From Candidatus Glassiibacteriota bacterium (lineage in GTDB: Bacteria > Gemmatimonadota > Glassbacteria > GWA2-58-10), in assembly GCA_016934095.1 (NCBI GenBank), contig JAFGTO010000428.1, forward strand, positions 1 through 15,525: a stretch of 15,525 nucleotides of DNA. Reading direction: 5' to 3'. Below the pieces are notes generated by a model. The model did no database searches and was not told where the DNA came from. It was given only the letters and a program-made list of their open reading frames with translations. The translations under genes were made by a program, and so were the position numbers. Positions within the stretch are counted from its first letter, which is position 1, and each line of letters starts with the position of its first letter. Below, piece after piece: positions 12,905-15,525 of the stretch.

Positions 12905-13816
12905 TCAAGACCGGGTATACTGCTGTGGAAGGAGCAGCTCGGTTATTTCCGGGGGCGAATTGAAACGTATGGGAAAATTTATCCCGGCTCCGATTCCGGA
13001 GCTGATATGCACCCGGCATCCATCGAGAGAGATCAGGCCGGATGCCGCTCTGCGCGGTGCATCGCTGGCCGTGCGCAGCGCCCCCAGCCAAGGGAGCCTG
13101 ACCTGTCCCCCGTGGGTATGTCCGCACATCACAATTTCCGGATCGATCGGCCGCACATTTTTCAGCCGCAGCGGGCAGTGGATCAATACCAGGCGCAGAG
13201 CTTCAACTTGCTTTCGTCGATAAAGCCCTGCAGGGTCATCCTGTTCGGTGCATGGATCATCGATGCCGAAAATCTGGAAAGGGATCCCCTGTTCGGTCAC
13301 TCCTTCGACAACCTCATTTCGCAGCACTCGTACCCCGCTGCGCTCGAGGGCCTCCAGCAGACGATCGATGTCATTGGGCACACAGATGACGCTTTGCTGA
13401 TTCTCGATCGCATCGCCGAAAATAACCTTAAACCACTGAGCGATATTCCGGGGCCGCAGGGAAAAATAATCGTGGTTGCCCAGGACAGCGAATTTCCCGT
13501 ACCGTGCTTTCAACTTTCCGATTGCCTCTGCAGCCGGCTCGATCCCCGTGTCGTCCTCGATCAGGTCTCCGGTAACAAAAACGAAGTCCCAGACTTTTCC
13601 GCCCAATGTTTCGAGGCTGTCCAGTCCCCTGCCCGTAAACCGGCCTTTATGGATATCGGAAAGGTGGAGGATTTTCAGTACCGGCCCTCCCCCGTCGCCG
13701 CTTCCCGCAGCAGGGTGCAGCCTTATTGTGCGGAAGCGAACCTCCCGGCTGTTGTACAATCCATAGAGCAGGAAAGCAGCCAGGCTGCAGGCAGCCAGAA
13801 AAACGATTACAGTCAA
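12905..13816 (-). CDS. membrane-anchored calcineurin-like metallophosphoesterase
   Basis: The 303-aa protein begins with one hydrophobic segment (2-20) that should anchor it in the inner membrane, and then carries a full metallophosphoesterase core: LSDIHKG (52-58, Asp54/His56), TGDLIEDD (82-89, Asp84), LGNHDYF (112-118, Asn114/His115), LIHCP (211-215, His213) and CGHTHGGQ (231-238, His233/His235). The order and spacing match the YkuE/LpxH-like branch of the calcineurin superfamily. All metal ligands are present, so it should be active on an unknown phosphoester; the neighbouring envelope gene makes a lipid or envelope phosphate plausible, but this is inference. The start is TTG at 13816, supported by AAGGAG eight nt upstream, and 17 nt separate it from the preceding outer-membrane gene, so the two form an operon. 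Confidence 0.9.
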   Translation of the reverse strand: MTVIVFLAACSLAAFLLYGLYNSREVRFRTIRLHPAAGSGDGGGPVLKILHLSDIHKGRFTGRGLDSLETLGGKVWDFVFVTGDLIEDDTGIEPAAEAIGKLKARYGKFAVLGNHDYFSLRPRNIAQWFKVIFGDAIENQQSVICVPNDIDRLLEALERSGVRVLRNEVVEGVTEQGIPFQIFGIDDPCTEQDDPAGLYRRKQVEALRLVLIHCPLRLKNVRPIDPEIVMCGHTHGGQVRLPWLGALRTASDAPRRAASGLISLDGCRVHISSGIGAGINFPIRFNSPPEITELLLPQQYTRS

Positions 13817-13833
13817 ACAGGACTCTCCTTGTC

Positions 13834-15360
13834 TTATCTTCTTCCGGTAACGTTCATATTCAGACAGACCGATACCCTGGGCCCTGCCCCGGAAGGCTCA
13901 TCCAGGTTCCGGAAAAGGTAAATTCCGAAACGGCCGATCAGGGTCTCTCCGCAGATTCCTCCGCCGAGGTCGCTTTTCAGGGTACCGTAGCCTAGCTCGG
14001 GGTCATCCTTGAAAAAGGCGATTCCCGCCTCATAAACAGCCTCCGCGCGCCAATGGAAAAACAGGCGGTCCAGTAAAGGCAGCCGCGGCATGCTGAAACC
14101 GTAAAAACCCTGAAACAATAGCATTCTGTCGCCCGAAAAAGCGAAATTGTCATAGCCGCGCAGGGTATTTCCCAGGGTATAGCCTCGCTGGAAGGGCAGG
14201 GCACGGTCGGCGAACGCTCCCTTGAACCAGAAAAAAGTGTGGTGCCTGCGGCCGAAGGTGTCCCAGCGCTTGATACTCATGTCCAGGCGGCAGAAGCGGT
14301 ATTCGCCCCCCAGCTCCCCTCCCGCCAGCTCGCTTTCGACCCTGAGCCAGAGGCCTGAAGAGGTGAAAAGCAGGTCGTTTCGGGTATCGATCAGGCATTC
14401 GAGCAGAAAAGAGCGTATGGAACCCGGGTCCACCGGCAGGTTGGGCTGGAAGTTCTCCTGCCCGAAAAGGGTGAACGGCGACTTGTCTGCCAGGCTGTAA
14501 TATCGCTCGTTCTGGTAGGCGATACCCAGCCTGGACTTCTTGCCCAGGCTCCGGTGAAAGAATATCGTGTATCCTTCCCGGCGGAAGTAATACCTGAGGT
14601 CCCGGCCCGCGAAAAAAGCCTTGACTGCGTTGTCAAGGTCATCCAGCCGCCAGCGGTCGTTGGTATCGGTCAGGGAGCGGACCCCGAATCCCAGGTTATA
14701 GCTCGCCGCCTTGTCAAAGGGCCACTGGAGGACAGCCTCGAACCCGAAAGCCTGCCTGGTGGTTGCGGTTATGGTCCGCGCTTTCAGCAAGGGAGCCCCC
14801 GGGTGTTGTGGACGCACCAGGTTGAAACCCCAGGAAACGGAATAACCGTCCACCCTGTCGTAGCCTTCAAGGGCAAACCCGCCGAGCCTGTTCAATTGCA
14901 TCTCGGCACTCAGCGGCAAACCGCCTCCCCCGCGTTTGAGTTTCAGACTTTCCCTGAGCATTCTCAGACAGCGGTCGGAAGAAGTTTTCAAGAGCTCGCC
15001 CGCCACGGTCGCCTTCCGGGACTTGAACATCCTGCCGCCGAGCAGGATCACGTCTCCTTCCACCCTGGTGCCGGAACGAAGGCCCAGCTCTCCACCGGAC
15101 ATGATCACCGAGCCGCGTACCGTACAGTCTACTGAAACGTTGCAACCGATGCAAATCAAGCTGCCGGCATCGCCGGTCGAACCCTCAGACAGCACGGTGT
15201 CGGTCTTGAACACAAGGTAATCGCCACTGGTTAATACAGCCTCGATCCGGCTGCAGACACGTTCTTCCTCCCGGGCCGGTACTGCATCACCGGCCGAGGC
15301 AAAAGACGCCGGCGGATTGAACGCAGCAAAGCAAACCAGCAGATATATCGCAGGCTTCAT
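13834..15360 (-). CDS. outer-membrane protein: bactofilin-like N-terminal region plus Omp85/BamA-type barrel
   Basis: The 508-aa product starts with a signal peptide (1-23, predicted cut after FASA). Residues about 45-125 are a short-repeat, glycine/valine-rich stretch (SLICIGCNVSV, GSVIMSGGELGLRSG, GDVILLGGRM) that reads like a bactofilin/polymer-forming beta-helix. From about 150 to the end it looks like the barrel of Omp85/surface-antigen proteins: DTRNDLLFTSSGLWLRVE (325-342), GGEYRFCRLD (351-360) and LRGYDNFAFSGD (400-411), where RGY at 401-403 fits the conserved loop-6 motif. POTRA domains, normal for BamA/TamA, are not seen. The C-terminus ends in TGRR rather than an aromatic residue. 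Cys at 70, 73 and 79 lie in the repeat region. ATG at 15360 has no strong Shine-Dalgarno. The metallophosphoesterase follows 17 nt downstream. Confidence 0.8.
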   Translation of the reverse strand: MKPAIYLLVCFAAFNPPASFASAGDAVPAREEERVCSRIEAVLTSGDYLVFKTDTVLSEGSTGDAGSLICIGCNVSVDCTVRGSVIMSGGELGLRSGTRVEGDVILLGGRMFKSRKATVAGELLKTSSDRCLRMLRESLKLKRGGGGLPLSAEMQLNRLGGFALEGYDRVDGYSVSWGFNLVRPQHPGAPLLKARTITATTRQAFGFEAVLQWPFDKAASYNLGFGVRSLTDTNDRWRLDDLDNAVKAFFAGRDLRYYFRREGYTIFFHRSLGKKSRLGIAYQNERYYSLADKSPFTLFGQENFQPNLPVDPGSIRSFLLECLIDTRNDLLFTSSGLWLRVESELAGGELGGEYRFCRLDMSIKRWDTFGRRHHTFFWFKGAFADRALPFQRGYTLGNTLRGYDNFAFSGDRMLLFQGFYGFSMPRLPLLDRLFFHWRAEAVYEAGIAFFKDDPELGYGTLKSDLGGGICGETLIGRFGIYLFRNLDEPSGAGPRVSVCLNMNVTGRR

Positions 15361-15393
15361 CAGCGAGTCGCCAGGCTCAGGTTCCGGGACAAC

Positions 15394-15421
15394 AAAAGGC
15401 GGTCTTACTTTTAAGGCCGCC
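15394..15421 (-). terminator. stem-loop with short T-run upstream of the outer-membrane gene
   Basis: Read on the minus strand, GGCGGCCTT pairs with AAGACCGCC (one mismatch) around a 6-nt loop and is followed by TTTTGTTG. It lies 33 nt before the start codon. It could end a transcript from an upstream minus-strand gene outside the window, or act as a leader attenuator for the outer-membrane gene if the promoter at 15431-15459 is used. Confidence 0.4.
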
Positions 15422-15430
15422 GCAGGAAAA

Positions 15431-15459
15431 ATAATAATTATTCACTACACTGAAAACAA
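15431..15459 (-). promoter_or_regulatory. possible promoter for the outer-membrane/phosphoesterase operon
   Basis: On the minus strand TTGTTT (15459-15454, 3/6), a 17-nt spacer and TATTAT (15436-15431, 5/6) lie in an AT-rich stretch. A terminator-like hairpin sits between it and the gene. Confidence 0.3.
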
Positions 15460-15492
15460 TTGAAAGGGGCGTTGAAAAAAGACCTCAACACC
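15458..15492. repeat. 35-nt intergenic repeat, copy 2 (hairpin-forming)
   Basis: Second copy of the element at 5311-5345, with the 13-nt core GCGTTGAAAAAAG at 15469-15481. GGCGTTGA (15468-15475) pairs with TCAACACC (15485-15492), all pairs or G-U wobble when read as the minus-strand RNA. It lies upstream of the outer-membrane gene, overlapping the -35 of the possible promoter by two bases. The last 33 nt of the window hold nothing else I can name. Confidence 0.5.
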
Positions 15493-15525
15493 TCTTGATG
15501 AATTGCCGGCCGGTCAATTCAAAGA

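Noticed and set aside
12887..13921. 344-codon plus-strand frame
   Set aside because: Antisense to the metallophosphoesterase, whose metal-binding motifs are all intact; no domain is visible in the plus-strand frame.
1..15525. CRISPR array, tRNA, rRNA, intact insertion sequence or phage genes
   Set aside because: No regularly spaced repeats, cloverleaf-like GGTTCGAATCC-type T-arms, rRNA motifs or transposase/integrase signatures were seen on either strand.

Overview
The window is GC-rich (about 60% by eye) and densely coded, and comes from a Gram-negative bacterium. Evidence for an outer membrane is the Kdo (LPS inner-core) genes kdsB and kdsA and an Omp85-type beta-barrel protein with a signal peptide. 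The mix of a class II KdsA, an IspH-UbiA fusion, a KaiC-like/histidine kinase pair and a bactofilin-like/Omp85 fusion suggests an uncultured lineage of the FCB or deltaproteobacterial kind. That placement is an inference from gene content, not a measurement.

Layout. (1) 1-3241, minus strand: kdsB, pyrG and the 5' part of kdsA, i.e. CMP-Kdo synthesis plus the CTP synthase that supplies KdsB. The 371-nt gap between kdsB and pyrG holds a 24-bp-arm inverted repeat, a good promoter for pyrG and a perfect 12-bp palindrome. (2) 3486-6379, plus strand: a 580-aa fusion of IspH (HMBPP reductase) with a UbiA-like membrane domain, a 419-nt gene-poor gap with several inverted repeats and a 38-codon minus-strand reading frame, then a cytidylate-kinase-like protein. 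(3) 6479-10750, minus strand: aroB, a double-domain KaiC-like ATPase and a PAS histidine kinase; the last two look like one signalling unit. (4) 10896-12685, minus strand: an HDOD protein and a metallo-beta-lactamase-fold hydrolase in an operon with its own promoter. (5) 12905-15360, minus strand: a bactofilin-like/Omp85 outer-membrane protein followed 17 nt later by a membrane-anchored metallophosphoesterase.

How they fit. Envelope genes (kdsA, kdsB, the Omp85-like protein, the anchored phosphoesterase) and housekeeping biosynthesis (pyrG, ispH, aroB) frame a signalling block (KaiC-like, histidine kinase, HDOD, MBL hydrolase). No response regulator, KaiA or KaiB lies in the window. The less ordinary items are the IspH-UbiA fusion with a non-canonical first Asp motif, the Gln-Gln replacement of the catalytic Glu pair in the second KaiC domain, the bactofilin-like/Omp85 architecture, and a 35-nt intergenic repeat found at about 5.3 kb and 15.5 kb. 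I saw no tRNA, rRNA, CRISPR array or intact mobile element.
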